Source: Ctena decussata
Taxonomy: Eukaryota; Mollusca; Bivalvia; Lucinida; Lucinidae
NCBI GenBank assembly: GCA_963989385.1
Contig: OZ022509.1
Span: forward strand, 79,816,667-79,880,666
DNA: 64,000 nt
Direction: 5' to 3'
The notes under the pieces were generated by a model. The model searched no databases, had not been told where the DNA came from, and saw only the letters and a program-made list of their open reading frames with translations. The position numbers and the translations under genes are program-made. Below are positions 22,530 to 33,081 of this stretch, in pieces. Positions within the stretch are counted from its first letter, which is position 1. Every line of letters starts with the position of its first letter.

Positions 22530-23300
22530 ACACACTGTCCGCCCCATATCGTGAAAATTGTTTAAGATTTCTTCATGGAAGATTGTACAAACATAAATCA
22601 CCATCGGACGATGTGCAGAGAAAAAGAACCATAACCCTATTTTCATTTTGACGGAATTATGTCCCTTTGTATTTTCCTCTAGCAAATTCATATAAGCTTA
22701 GTGAAAGTTTGTGTACATACAAAGCACCATCAAATGATGTGGAAAGAAAAAAGAACCATAACCCTACTTTCGCTTTTAACAAAATTACGCCCCATGTATT
22801 TTTGTACTGTAAATTTGTATTAAATTAGTGTCCGCTCCATATCTCCTTAACCCTTTGAAAGATTTTTTTTTGGAACTTCAGTACAATGTTCACCTTATCG
22901 GGGCACCTTGCAGAACTTGTATTTCAACAATGTCCAACAAGGATCAAGGTCACAATTAGAGGTCAAAGTTCAAAAGGTAACATTATCTGTCTGCTCCATA
23001 TCTCGAAAACGGTATAAGATTTCTTCATAAAAGTGTATGAAAATATGAAGCATCATCAGACAATGTGCAGAGCAAAAGAACCATAATCCTACTTTCAGTT
23101 TTGACAGAATTATGCACCTTTGTATTTTTGGTATAGTAATTTCATATTAGCTTTGTGTCCTGAAGATTTCTCAATGAAAGTTTGTACAAATATCAGACGA
23201 TATACAGAGAACAAGAACCGTGAGCCTACTCTCAGTTCTGATGGATATATGCTCCTTTGTAATATTTGTCTAGAAATTTCATATTAGCTGCGTTTGTTTT
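22530..23300. repeat. Array of four to five diverged ~140-190-bp units
   Basis: Each unit has CCATATC(T/G), AAGATTTCTTCAT-AAAGT, ATCA-ACGATGTGCAGAG, AAGAACCATAA-CCTA and TTATG-(C/T)CC-TTTGTATTTT in order. The texture is typical of bivalve interspersed arrays. No coding potential. Confidence 0.65.
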
Positions 23301-23773
23301 GTAGTTTTTCAGAGGATATATTCTGAGATATCTGAAATTTTAGATTGGTTTATACTCATATTCTAAACCATTGTTTCATATATTATTTTGACCCTTTTTG
23401 ATACTAGTCGGTCTTTGAATCGATTGTCCATATGAAATTAAGAAATTACAGTATGCTTTTCTCTGGTTTCGTCAACAGATATTGTCAGGGTCACTGAAGA
23501 GGCTTTATTAGCCGAAACTACGTAGTCTGGCCCATATTCCGTCTTGTGAACGTATTTTCTGCTCTTGAAGGAAATCTTTAAGATTTTAATTAATTCTATC
23601 TGCCTCATCATTTAAGATTTAAGCTACTGACAAAGTTCTGTCATCTGTAATTATCTTCCGAACTTTAAGCTCCAACGGGCGTATATTGCCCCGCTCAGCA
23701 AAGCTCTTGTTCTTGTTTTATATATCTTCAAAATAATGTTTCCCTTTCTGTAATATATTTGTATCTCGTAAAG

Positions 23774-23945
23774 GTTGAAAAGTCCTTTGGTGTTTTGAAA
23801 AAGCGAGTACGAAAAGACGAACGTTTGCAAAAAATACTTTGTTCGGATATGAAGAAGCTTCATGACTCCCTAGAACAAGCCAAGACCGACCTGAAGAGTG
23901 CCCATGAAGACTTGAAACGTCGACAAGATGATTTGGATAAGAAAG
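23774..23945 (+). CDS. Coiled-coil protein gene, exon 1 of 3 visible
   Basis: A 172-base open exon follows a pyrimidine-containing tract ending CGTAAAG and ends at the donor AAG|GTAAGG. It reads in phase 0 and leaves in phase 1. The peptide is strongly charged and helical (KKRVRKDERLQKIL, then DSLEQAKTDLKSAHEDLKRR) with heptad-like spacing, so a coiled coil is likely. Upstream exons are missing from the window or unrecognised. The protein family is unknown; coiled coils of this type are frequent in expanded bivalve immune-type genes, which is only a suggestion. Confidence 0.6.
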
Positions 23946-24084
23946 GTAAGGATGGTACTCAATTGCGGACAGTTCCTTGCTTCGTTAGTGGACAAAGAAG
24001 ATATAACCATTGTTTTTTTTGTTTTACATTTCTAGCAAGTATTGTTAGATCTGTTTAGGTAAAACTTTCGCTGGATGTAACAGT

Positions 24085-24240
24085 AAGTGATGCTTGTAGC
24101 CTGCAAAGACCTGCCCATCATCTCTTTTCTTTCAAACTTTTGAAGTTTAGCAGCACTGAAGAAGTTAAATACAGAAATACGCGTCTGTCGCACTAAACTT
24201 GGTATGGATACGTTTATATTAAAACCACAGGGCCGGTATC
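24085..24240 (+). repeat. ~150-bp interspersed repeat, copy 1
   Basis: Shares GTAGCCTGC, GACCTGCCCAT, TTTAGCAGCACTGAAGAAGT and GCGTCTGTCGCACTAAA with 24655-24790 in the same orientation. A more diverged relative occurs at about 37165-37225. The origin is unknown; the conserved piece could be the end of a larger mobile element. Confidence 0.65.
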
Positions 24241-24654
24241 GCTGCTGGTAGACAATTTGTCCCCGGGGATATCATCAACCCAGTTAGTGATTCAGTGTTG
24301 ATTCTGGTTCTCTAGCATTGGGGTCAATACTGATTTTAAGTAACCTTATTCCATTTGATGTATATCTGGTAAAAAATCTAAATTATTCTAAATCTAAGAC
24401 AAACTTGTCATACCGACTAGAATCTTAGCTAAGTTTGGCTTCCATTCTTTGAGCTGGTTTGGCTTTTTGCTGGTTCTTGCTGCATCGAATATCTCTTTCC
24501 TGATGCCCTTGTCTGTCGCTTTTCTCGAGACACAGGGGTTGAGGTGGCTCGATGAGGGACGCCTGCGCTCGCGTATTAATACGTAGGCGTCTCTTACCTG
24601 ATGTCTGCAGCTATTGGGTCCCGCAGAATGCGACAAAAGGTGTAGCTCGGAGAG

Positions 24655-24790
24655 GGATGCCCGTAGCCTGCCGAGACCTGCCCATTATCTTTCTTCTTTC
24701 ATTTTCTGGGGTTTAGCAGCACTGAAGAAGTTAAATTCGGAAACGCGCGTCTGTCGCACTAAAATTGGTATGGATACGTTTATATTATTA
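24655..24790 (+). repeat. ~150-bp interspersed repeat, copy 2
   Basis: See 24085-24240; it is about 85-90% similar by eye and ends TTGGTATGGATACGTTTATA like the first copy. Between the copies (24400-24636) a minus-strand frame of 80 codons has no recognisable domain. Confidence 0.65.
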
Positions 24791-25049
24791 TGTATCGAAA
24801 ATGTAAAAACATGAACAAATGAAATGAAGCATAAAAACAAAAATATTGATTGTAAAGTCAAGCAAGACCGATGGAAGGCTTAAAGTTACTCTTTAATTTT
24901 GCAAGTTCAAACTGCTTTGGAATCAACACATTAGGTTAAATTTTTATTTAGACTTCACAAATCCGCTTCTTTGAAATATACAAACGTCAAAATGTAAAAT
25001 ATTCAGAGTCATAACTGCAGTAGTTACTTCAAAGCATTATTTTGGTACG

Positions 25050-25690
25050 AATACGAGTGTCTCAGTTTTAGCCGGTCGCCAGCAACAATACACAGTAGAA
25101 ATAAAGGGAGAAAACGGAAAACATAGCCTTCAGGCGGTCTTTCGTCGAAGTGAAAGTGGTCAAAGTACCCAATCATAAGTCCGAAATTGTAAGTCATTTT
25201 AGCATTGACAATTCTAGAATATTTCAGATACACAGATATAAACCCAAAAATAGAGGCGTGACCAGATGCTCGCGAGTAGTAAGCATCACCTGCCTTTTAT
25301 AATACACCCGTCATATCTATTTATCAATGAAAAAAAAAATCGGTGAAACTGAAAGTGCGTAACTAAGCTTCGACTGAGACCATCAAATCGGAAAAAGGTT
25401 TAGAAACGGTCACATCGTAGGGATCAACGGGGTCATGGTATCTCTCATAACACTGTTTACCTGTCGGCACAAGCTTTACTTTCTGATTACCCTGTGTCAA
25501 CAGTTTATGGGTCAGCAGCTACCCTCTTTCAACAAAATAGATATTAGAAACAGGCTCTAGCTTTGCGGACTAGCTGAGAAACATGGACTCCGTATGCAGG
25601 TGCCGAAGGGATATTACTACTCAAAAATAGAAAGTTTATGATTGGAAAATTGAAGCCGTCCCTCTGTAATAAAGCCTAGTAACATCGGTT
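25050..25690 (-). pseudogene. Degenerate reverse-transcriptase 3' fragment, copy 1
   Basis: This matches, base for base over long stretches, the minus-strand fragment at 62845-63540, including the non-coding 3' region. The coding part (about 25690-25375) is broken by several stops and frame changes but still shows pieces such as GYHKTK-like and YDVTVSK-like residues in the right order. It is an older copy of the same retroelement tail and lies in an intron of the coiled-coil gene, antisense to it. Confidence 0.6.
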
Positions 25691-25708
25691 CGTTATACTG
25701 CTGTAAAA

Positions 25709-26080
25709 GGATGTTCTTACTCTGTCAGGACTTGTCAGGATGTTCTGACTCTGTCAGGACTTGTCAGGATGTTCTGACTCTGTCAGGACTTGTCAGGATG
25801 TTCTGACTCTGTCAGGACTTTTCAGGATGTTCTTACTCTGTCAGGACTTGTCAGGATGTTCTGACTCTGTCAAGACTTGTCAGGATGTTCTGACTCTGTC
25901 AGGACTTGTCAGGATGTTCTGACTCTGTCAGGACTTGTCAGGATGTTCTGACTCTGTCAGGACTTGTCAGGATGTTCTGACTCTGTCAGGACCTGTCAGG
26001 ATGTTCTGACTCTGTAAGGACTTGGCAGGATGTTCTGACTCTGTCAGGATTTGGCAGGATGTTCAGAGTCTGTCCGGACT
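25709..26080. repeat. 29-bp minisatellite, about 12-13 copies
   Basis: The consensus unit is TGTTCTGACTCTGTCAGGAC followed by TTGTCAGGA. The central copies are nearly identical, and the last three drift (TTGGCAGGA). The unit holds overlapping GTCAGGA and TCTGAC words. High homogeneity suggests recent expansion. Confidence 0.95.
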
Positions 26081-26548
26081 TCATGTTAGAAACCAATATG
26101 TGGTCAGTAACTGTCTGATTCATTTCCAATACCAAACGGATTCAACCACCGTTATCAATATTTTCAGTCGGGCGAATATCAGTTACAACGATGGCTAAAC
26201 GTTTGTACCGGTGTGGACATGCTGCTGGGGCTCCGTGCCTAAACCGTCAGTGTTCTTCTATCTGAAAATGTTTCACTTGACATAACTAAGTACACCGTAA
26301 GATAGCAAAGCAGTGGAAGTTTAGAAACGGTTCCACAGCAGGCATGCTTCAGCTCGTTCCATGTCCTGACTTTCTATAAAAGTTTTATTAAATGATTAGT
26401 TTCCTGTTGTATGCCAATGTTTTCACATTCCACGAATATTGTTCCTGTTCTCTGTATAAGATTTGTTTACGCTCTAGTATGACTTTACTTTCGTTTCATT
26501 CCACATAGAAGTTCTTACACATTGACATGATTTTAATTTGATATTCAG

Positions 26549-26671
26549 TGTCAGGTATAGAACAGAAAGTTACAGTTGGGGAACAAGAGAGGACAACGTT
26601 ATATAACCGACAAGACAAAATGGAATCTCTGCTTGAGGCTACAAAGACACCACCAACAATAGGAGATAAAG
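26549..26671 (+). CDS. Coiled-coil protein gene, exon 2 of 3 visible
   Basis: The acceptor TTTAATTTGATATTCAG precedes 26549 and the donor AAAG|GTATGA follows 26671. The exon is 123 bases, entering and leaving in phase 1, so it joins exon 1 without breaking frame. The peptide continues in charged helical style (VGEQERTTLYNRQDKMESLL). The 2.6-kb intron before it holds the repeats at 24060-24800, a retroelement fragment and the 29-bp minisatellite. Confidence 0.6.
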
Positions 26672-26708
26672 GTATGAACTCTGGTCCATAAATCTTGGTG
26701 CTACCCAA

Positions 26709-26737
26709 AAAAAAAAAAAGAAAAAAAGAAAAAATAC
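26709..26737. repeat. A-rich low-complexity run
   Basis: A run of A interrupted by G just after exon 2 of the coiled-coil gene. Confidence 0.8.
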
Positions 26738-27353
26738 CACACTAACCCTCACATGCCAAGGATACCAATTCGACTTCTGTCCTTACGCACCCTTGACTGA
26801 TAGCTTCTCGCAAATCAACTTTTCCGCATTTTGGCTGTGGTGACTAATTTCAATTTATGCATGTTTATTTTTTGCCAATCTGAAAATCATTTAGCTGCAT
26901 CATTGGCTCTGTACCCTGTTATTTCGTACAATTTTTGCAAAAGCAGAGTTGGTTATAATTATAATAACTTTATATATTTATTGTAAATCGTAAATTGTTC
27001 TTTCAAATATCACACTTGTGCTTCAAAGGTGGGTGGGTATAATGATATTGAAATCTATCGTTTTTCATCATTTTAACCCATTAACGCAAAGCCCCGCGGG
27101 CATTTTGACGTATTTTTACATATTCACTGTCAACAATGGTACTTCATGCTTAACATTATGGACAAGCCTGTGGGAAGTTACCATCTTCTTCTTATCGTTA
27201 TCATTTTTAGTTTAAAAACTAAAAATGGAAAAAATCACATTTAGATAAGCCTTTGTTCATCCACAGCACTATAATACTGCAATATGTTAGTAGATAAATA
27301 CAATTTATTAGTCAGTTATTTGCTTTACTACAGTTTATCGATTGCGGGTCCAG

Positions 27354-27496
27354 ATGGAAAGGTGTTGAAGGTCATGTTAGAGGCCCGAACAGGTGAAAAT
27401 TTTATGCCAAACGTAGAAAACAAGCCTGATATGATTTACCCCTCGCTCCTTTCCCCTAGCGTAAGCTTTGAAGACTACAGTCTTTCTGAAGCCTAG
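27354..27496 (+). CDS. Coiled-coil protein gene, last exon
   Basis: Using the acceptor GCGGGTCCAG ending at 27353, the exon enters in phase 1, matching exon 2, and stays open for 46 codons to a TAG at 27494-27496. The tail reads GKVLKVMLEARTGENFMP then a Ser/Pro-rich end (SLLSPSVSFEDYSLSEA). An alternative acceptor at 27333 would break the frame. Phase agreement across three exons (1-1 and 1-1) is the main support. No AATAAA was found close by. Confidence 0.5.
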
Positions 27497-28600
27497 TGTC
27501 TTGCAAGTATTTTGCAACATATAAGCCCTCCGGCGTCAGGTTACGCACGAACAGCATGTTACAAACGTTACCCATCAAAAACATAAATAACATATAAAAT
27601 AATTGAAACTTACAAAAGTATGGAAGTCACATTCACATGTTTGAAATCATAATATAAGAAGAATCCTGTACAAATTATGCTCTTTGAAAGATCATTTTAG
27701 CTTACCTGGTGTTACGTTACATTTGTCTTTTCATTTCATTAAAATTGCTGTTTCCATCCAAAATACATGTAATTTCTTACTTGTTAGTTTTTCTTTCCAT
27801 ATTAGACAATAGGTGTGTTTCTTCTGTCTAAAATGCAATTCGTTTATCTTTTCGACTCAGTAAATATAATTATCTTATCTGTTATACTTTGAGAGAAATA
27901 GGATGTTGAACATACTACAACCCATACAAAATATTTCATATCTCAGTTATCACTTGCCGGGCCACAAGTCATGTATGGTTACCTCCTCCGCACCCCTCTC
28001 CAAAGGAAGTATATAGACCATGATTTACATAATGCCCAATGTCTTACAAGTATTTTGCATGTTTGCCCTCTGGCAATGGAAGCGTTATGCTTTAACAGCA
28101 TGTTCAAAACGTTACCCATAAAAACGGTAAAATAATATAAAAATATTGAAACTTACAAAAGCACGGAAGTCACATTCACATGTTTTAAATCATAGTATGT
28201 TCTTTACAGAGGAATACAGTAGCTAAATTTTGTGATGTTTTGAAGTTCATTTAAGCTAATATGGCATTACATATGTGATATTTGTCTTTGCAAAAAATAT
28301 AAATCAATAAATAACACTACAGTAATTGCTGTTTTCATTCAGGGTGTTTTCTTCTTGTAAATTTAAAGAGTAATTACACTTCAGGCACTGACAGAATCAG
28401 ATCCAAAACCCTATCCCCAGCATTCCGTATTAGATCTTACGTTTGTTACTTCTAAAAAGAAATTTATTCATCTTTTCAGATCAGCGAATATTATTGTCCT
28501 ATCATTTATACTTTGGGAGAAATAAGATGTTGAACACAGTACCCACTTAAAAATAGTTCATATTTCAATTATCAATTGCCTTATAATTGAAATGTTTGAA
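27497..28600. repeat. Tandem duplication (period 543 bp) covering the 3' flank of the coiled-coil gene
   Basis: Unit 1 starts GTCTTGCAAGTATTTTGC right after the stop codon at 27498, and unit 2 starts GTCTTACAAGTATTTTGC at 28041. Shared later phrases include ACAGCATGTT, GAAACTTACAAAAG, AGTCACATTCACATGTTT and AGGATGTTGAACA / AAGATGTTGAACA. Unit 2 carries an element A fragment (28366-28430) that unit 1 lacks. Confidence 0.75.
28366..28430 (-). mobile_element. Element A, copy 5 (only the last ~65 bp)
   Basis: The minus strand reads GGGGATAGGGTTTTGGATCTG then the common end TTACTCTTTAAATTTAC. Everything 5' of this is absent, so it is a severely 5'-truncated copy. Confidence 0.7.
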
Positions 28601-28649
28601 TAACAAATATGGAATTTAAAACAAGAGCAGAAGGTAAAATTGCATCTGT

Positions 28650-29640
28650 CAGCCTATCGAAACAGCAATATGTGTGGGACAATATGTTGAGCGCATCTCT
28701 ATCACTATTTCTATATTTCTATAGCCCCTTGACCGTATCGATCGCTTATGAATGTTACCTGTGACTGTTTTCGTTAAAATCATAGAACTTGAAGATAGAA
28801 CAGTTTGATTTTCTTTTGTTATTAGTTTCTTCATAAAAGCATCTTCGAGTATAAAAATACATTCTGGTTTGTTTTTGATCATTTGCTATCATTAGTAGTA
28901 AAGTAATTAACATTTACGTATAATATAGTTCATTACAATACCACTTATCAAGGTTCTTCACTGTTTCTTAGAAAATAATAACAAATATAATAGTTGCAGC
29001 CCTAATGATCTTATGTGTACATGGTACATGTATCTTTGAACACTTTCATCAGCTAGTAGACCTTGAGCTAGCCTTGAGCTAGACCTGCACCCCCTCCCCC
29101 TTGGATCCCTATAATTTTCTAAAATTACATTATAGAAAAAATAATGTGACACATGTAAGCTCTCTTTACGTTGGGGCGTTTATGTTAAAACTCAGCGTCA
29201 ATATTGTCTACCCAAATTTACATTTTTACGTTATAACAGAAAATACGCATTGTTACACACGTGTAAGTATTCGCCCTAAATAATGTAAATAATTTTGGGT
29301 TTTATCTACTGGTACATAAATCGCTGTTTCAAAGTAATTGACACGTTAAAGATACGCTAAAAAATCCGTAAAAACGTAGCTAGTATTGTATTTACGTTTT
29401 TTCCCTTCAATGTCTATATATAGGGGGTTCAGGTGGTTTTTAAAAATGCAAATATGCTTATTTTTACCTATTTTATGAGAAAGCATATTCAAATTTCTCT
29501 GAAATGGTATGTACATTATTAGGATAGGGTACTTGAATCAAAAGTTATGACATGTTTTCGACAAGCCATCGAGACCATGTAATCATTCTCCCATGTATTC
29601 AGTATACGGGCTGATGGCACCGAATTTCTTAATCATTCAA
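28650..29640. other. No feature recognised
   Basis: Short frames on both strands only. A CTTGAGCTAG direct repeat occurs near 29065. Confidence 0.4.
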
Positions 29641-29689
29641 CATTAATTGGGGCAAGGATTTAAGTCTTATTCATATACACTGTATGTTA

Positions 29690-30330
29690 CCGTAATATGG
29701 GCAGCACCTTCAGCAAATATTTTTGAGTGGTTCACTCGTTTTCATGGTAACCAGGCTGCCTTTTTCTGGTTCAAAATGGCAGCTAAATCAGAGTTTTATA
29801 TGACGAGGATAATGAGAAAACGACAAATGTGATAAAGAACATTCATAAATGATAAATATATGAAGCAATTATAAAAGCTGCACCATTTACTAGCATTTTT
29901 TTTATTTGTGACTTTGTTTCCATGGTAATATGGCGGCCATTTTCTTGTTCAAAATGGCCGCTATCACAGAGTTTCCATGATACAAAGATATCAAATGCCA
30001 AATAAAAAGATTAGAAACATTCACAAATCCTAACTGTAGTTCAAAACAATTCAGTTATACAAGTTGATCACTTTGCAAGCATTATTTAGTGGTTCAACCG
30101 TTTCCATGGTAACCAGGATGCCATTTACCAAAATGGCCACGAAAACAGCGTTTGCCTGCCAAACTGAAAGAGATGATATTACGAGAAAAGATAAAGCAAA
30201 TTCACAAATGATCTCGTGTGTGCCGCAACACTTAAAGCTGGAACATTTGCTTGCTTTTTTATGTGGTTCACTTGTTTCCAAGGTAAGTTGGTGGATTTTT
30301 AGTTGGTCAAAATTTCTGTAAAATCTGCGT
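29690..30330. repeat. Four tandem units of about 180-200 bp
   Basis: Units near 29700, 29890, 30080 and 30245 each contain TTCCATGGTAA (or TTCCAAGGTAA) followed by a TGGC(G/A)GCCATTTT-like word and CAAAATGGC. Minus-strand frames here are translations of the repeat. Confidence 0.65.
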
Positions 30331-30654
30331 TTCTATGAAAAAAAGAAGGTAAAGCTCGAAATGCAGGTCTTGCTTACCACTTCTCGCAGCAGATACAAAT
30401 CACTATCTCATTCATGAAATGATCACGTCTGTAAGATCTGCTTATATTGCAAAATATGCACATCTGGTAAGTAAATATATTCTTGTAAAATAAATAGCTC
30501 ATCCAAGCGTGTGTGTTGTCATACACAAGTAAAGAACATGTGTTCTTTGATCATTCGGGGCCGTAATAAATAGCAATTAACATTTAGTATCAGTCTCCCC
30601 GTACTTGGTTGATTTGTTGGTAGATTTTAACAACTCTTTGAAACACTATTTCAA

Positions 30655-30760
30655 TTTGTATCGAGCCGCCTCCCGGAGCGGGAGAGAAAGAAGAGACATA
30701 TGATAGGCGAGAGAAGAAATATCCAAATAATCCCATCCGCAACTACTGCAAGCACAGTAG
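30655..30760 (-). repeat. Fragment related to the SINE-like repeat at 6020-6110
   Basis: The complement CTACTGTGCTTGCAGTAG plus TTTCTCTCTTCTTTCTC-type pyrimidine runs match 6022-6110. It ends exactly where the 69-bp repeat at 30761 begins. Confidence 0.5.
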
Positions 30761-30829
30761 AAGTAAAAAGTATGCAAAGACCAGGAACTGAAACAATCAA
30801 AATCCAAATCCAGCCCTCAAACCATAGTT
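30761..30829 (+). repeat. 69-bp near-exact copy of 19982-20050
   Basis: Sixty-eight of 69 bases agree with 19982-20050; the single mismatch is G at 20045 against A at 30824. The surrounding sequence differs on both sides. Confidence 0.9.
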
Positions 30830-31492
30830 TATTTAGACCCTTACCCTTCTATTATCCATATTAGTAGGACGCCTCGGCACCGAAATTTACGAAGCACCAT
30901 CACCCGACCGCAACAATGACTGCATCCCCCCTCCTTCCCTCTCCCAACCACCGTACTTAAACACGTAATAATGCAGACTATGTTTTTCCCATTCCTTTAG
31001 GGTGATCATTTGGCAGTAAGAAAACAGGTACATAGGAGTCGGTTAAGTGCAGCTAATGTTAATTGCAGTGTAGCAGCCATATAAAATGTGTCCCCGTTCT
31101 TCACCACAGTGAAGATTACATATTGGGATAATTGAGCTCATTCTGAGTCAGTTCGAAAAAAGTTCCGCTGAAGCCGATGCTAGTGGGCATTGGCAGTGTT
31201 GCAACATTAAATTACAGCACATGAACTGACTCAATGGAACGTTGTCTTTTGTTTATTTAATGTCTTCCTTGCTTCAAGAGGATCTTTCAAAACGTATTCT
31301 TACTAAAGAGGACCTGATACAAACTCTTGAAATATTTTCATTGACCTTAGAACGTTCTTCTCATAGTTTATTTTTGGCTGACCAGCTGGAGTTGACAATG
31401 TTTGTCAGCTGATCAGTAACTTAAAGACCCTTTATTTGTATTATATTTTACTGTGTGGTATCGCTGCAAGCTTCTTACTTTCTTTTTTGATA

Positions 31493-31513
31493 TGACGTCA
31501 CAACATGGCGGAC
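31493..31513 (+). promoter_or_regulatory. CRE and YY1-like sites in the LINE A leader
   Basis: TGACGTCA lies at 31493-31500, and AACATGGCGGAC, close to the YY1 core (AAnATGGCG), follows at 31502-31513. Both sit about 140-160 bases before the ORF1 start. A YY1 site near the transcription start is known in human L1; use here is inferred. Confidence 0.4.
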
Positions 31514-31651
31514 GTGATTTTGCAACACTGCATTTCTAGAAACAAAAGTTTCTAAAATCTATAATTTTGAGTTTGTGAAATGGACTAATTTTTGGATAGG
31601 TGTGAGTAGTAGATCTAGATACTTTGACTACTGAAGAATTTTTGATAATTT

Positions 31652-33081
31652 ATGGGTCGAAAATCTGAGAAAAACATTGAAAAGACTAAAAAAGTGAAGT
31701 GCATTGCCTCGGGTGAGTCGGAAAGTGTAGAGAATGTAACAAAGAAAAGTAAACAGCGAAAGCGTAAGAAGTTTAAAGGGTCACCTAACGGTCCTTCTAT
31801 TCAGCCAGCAGAGAAACGCCCTGCAACAATGAAAAGTGAGCAGAGTTTTCCCGTGCAGAGCCAGTCGATATTACAGGGGACATTACAAAGCGGTTTGGGC
31901 CTTTTACAGCCGATTCTATACTCAAACACGAGTCCCATTATTTCCCAAACCCCGACCCAAGGATCGTCGCAGCAATTTAATATGAGTCAGTCACCACAGC
32001 TTAACATGATACCGCAGCCTGCTCCAATGCAGGTACGTTGGTAAATAGCCAAGCGTTACTTGAGCGCCTGGAGTCTATAGATAGTAAACTAAAATCGCTC
32101 GACAATATTGAAAGAAAACTATCCAGTATGTGCTCCCAAATATCAAATTTGGGCAGCAGACTGTCCGTGAATGAATCTTCTGTCAAAACTTTGAGCTCTA
32201 GGGTACAAGATATTGAAGAAAGTAGCAATTTCGATTCTGAGTACTTAGAGAAGATTAAAGAGACAGAACGGTGTTTTCAAAGGGAAATAACTCTGAATAA
32301 GCAAATTCGTTCTGATTTGGATAAAGCGGCAGAGGAAAGAGAGAAAATGAAAAAAGACATTATAGATCTAAGTGCAAAGGCTACAGAGGAGAGGGAGCAA
32401 ATGAGAAATGAGCTCACTGATCTAAAGGGCAGGAGCATGAGAAATAATTTGCTTTTCTACAATTTCTCGGAACAGAGCAATGATCAGAAAAATGAAAAAT
32501 GTGAAGAAAAGATATACGAGTTCTGCGAGCTTGAGCTTGAAATGACTAACATTCGCTCTGATGTTTAGATAGAGAGAGCACACAGAATAGGAGCATTTAA
32601 GCGCGGAAAAACACGCCCAATTGTTGCTAGGTTTAATAATTATAAGGACAAAGAAGAAATTAAGAAAATAGGCTTCTCCAAGTTGCCAAACTCTCGATTT
32701 TCGGTCGGGGATCAGTTCCCGAAACTGGTACAGGATAGAAGGAGAAAGCTTATGCCTGTCAAGAAAGCTGCGATGAGGGAAGGCAAGAGAGCCGTGTTCT
32801 CCTATGATAAACTCTTCATTGACGGAGAACTTTACGAGTTTCCCGCAAACGAAAACGGGAACCAGGACGATAATAGAAATAGACGTCAATCATCGGATAA
32901 TGGTGACCGGTACGTCAATAACATGTCGACGTCAGCAGGGACGTCGCCAGGCGGATCTACACGTAATGGTGCAGCGATGCGACAGAAAGATAAAACGTAT
33001 TCTAACGCGGCATCGAACGTAACGTCGCGAAGAGCATTTGGTGGTACGTCTCCGTCAGCTTCTACTATGCGGCGACTTTAA
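31652..33081 (+). pseudogene. LINE A ORF1 (coiled-coil nucleic-acid-binding protein), disrupted
   Basis: From the ATG at 31652 a Lys/Ser-rich head leads into a Gln/Pro-rich stretch. A one-base frame change near 32030 is needed to continue at about 32026 into LLERLESIDSKLKSLDNIER, a long coiled coil to about 32430. Then comes RSMRNNLLFYNF, reminiscent of the RRM start in L1-type ORF1 proteins, and after an in-frame TAG (32566-32568) AHRIG and TRPIVARFNNY, which fit the same module. The C-terminus is Asn/Ser/Thr-rich. This is the RNA-binding chaperone protein of a non-LTR element. One frameshift and one stop make this copy non-functional. Confidence 0.75.

Noticed and set aside
24394..24636. 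80-codon minus-strand frame between two repeats as a gene
   Set aside because: No recognisable domain, no splice context and location between copies of an interspersed repeat.
25709..26080. CRISPR-like array of regular repeats
   Set aside because: The units are contiguous with no unique spacers; it is a minisatellite in animal DNA.
27331..27353. Acceptor at 27333 for the last coiled-coil exon
   Set aside because: Joining exon 2 there gives a stop within about a dozen codons; the acceptor at 27353 keeps frame.
32422..32889. 155-codon minus-strand frame under LINE A ORF1
   Set aside because: Antisense shadow of the ORF1 coding sequence with no domain.
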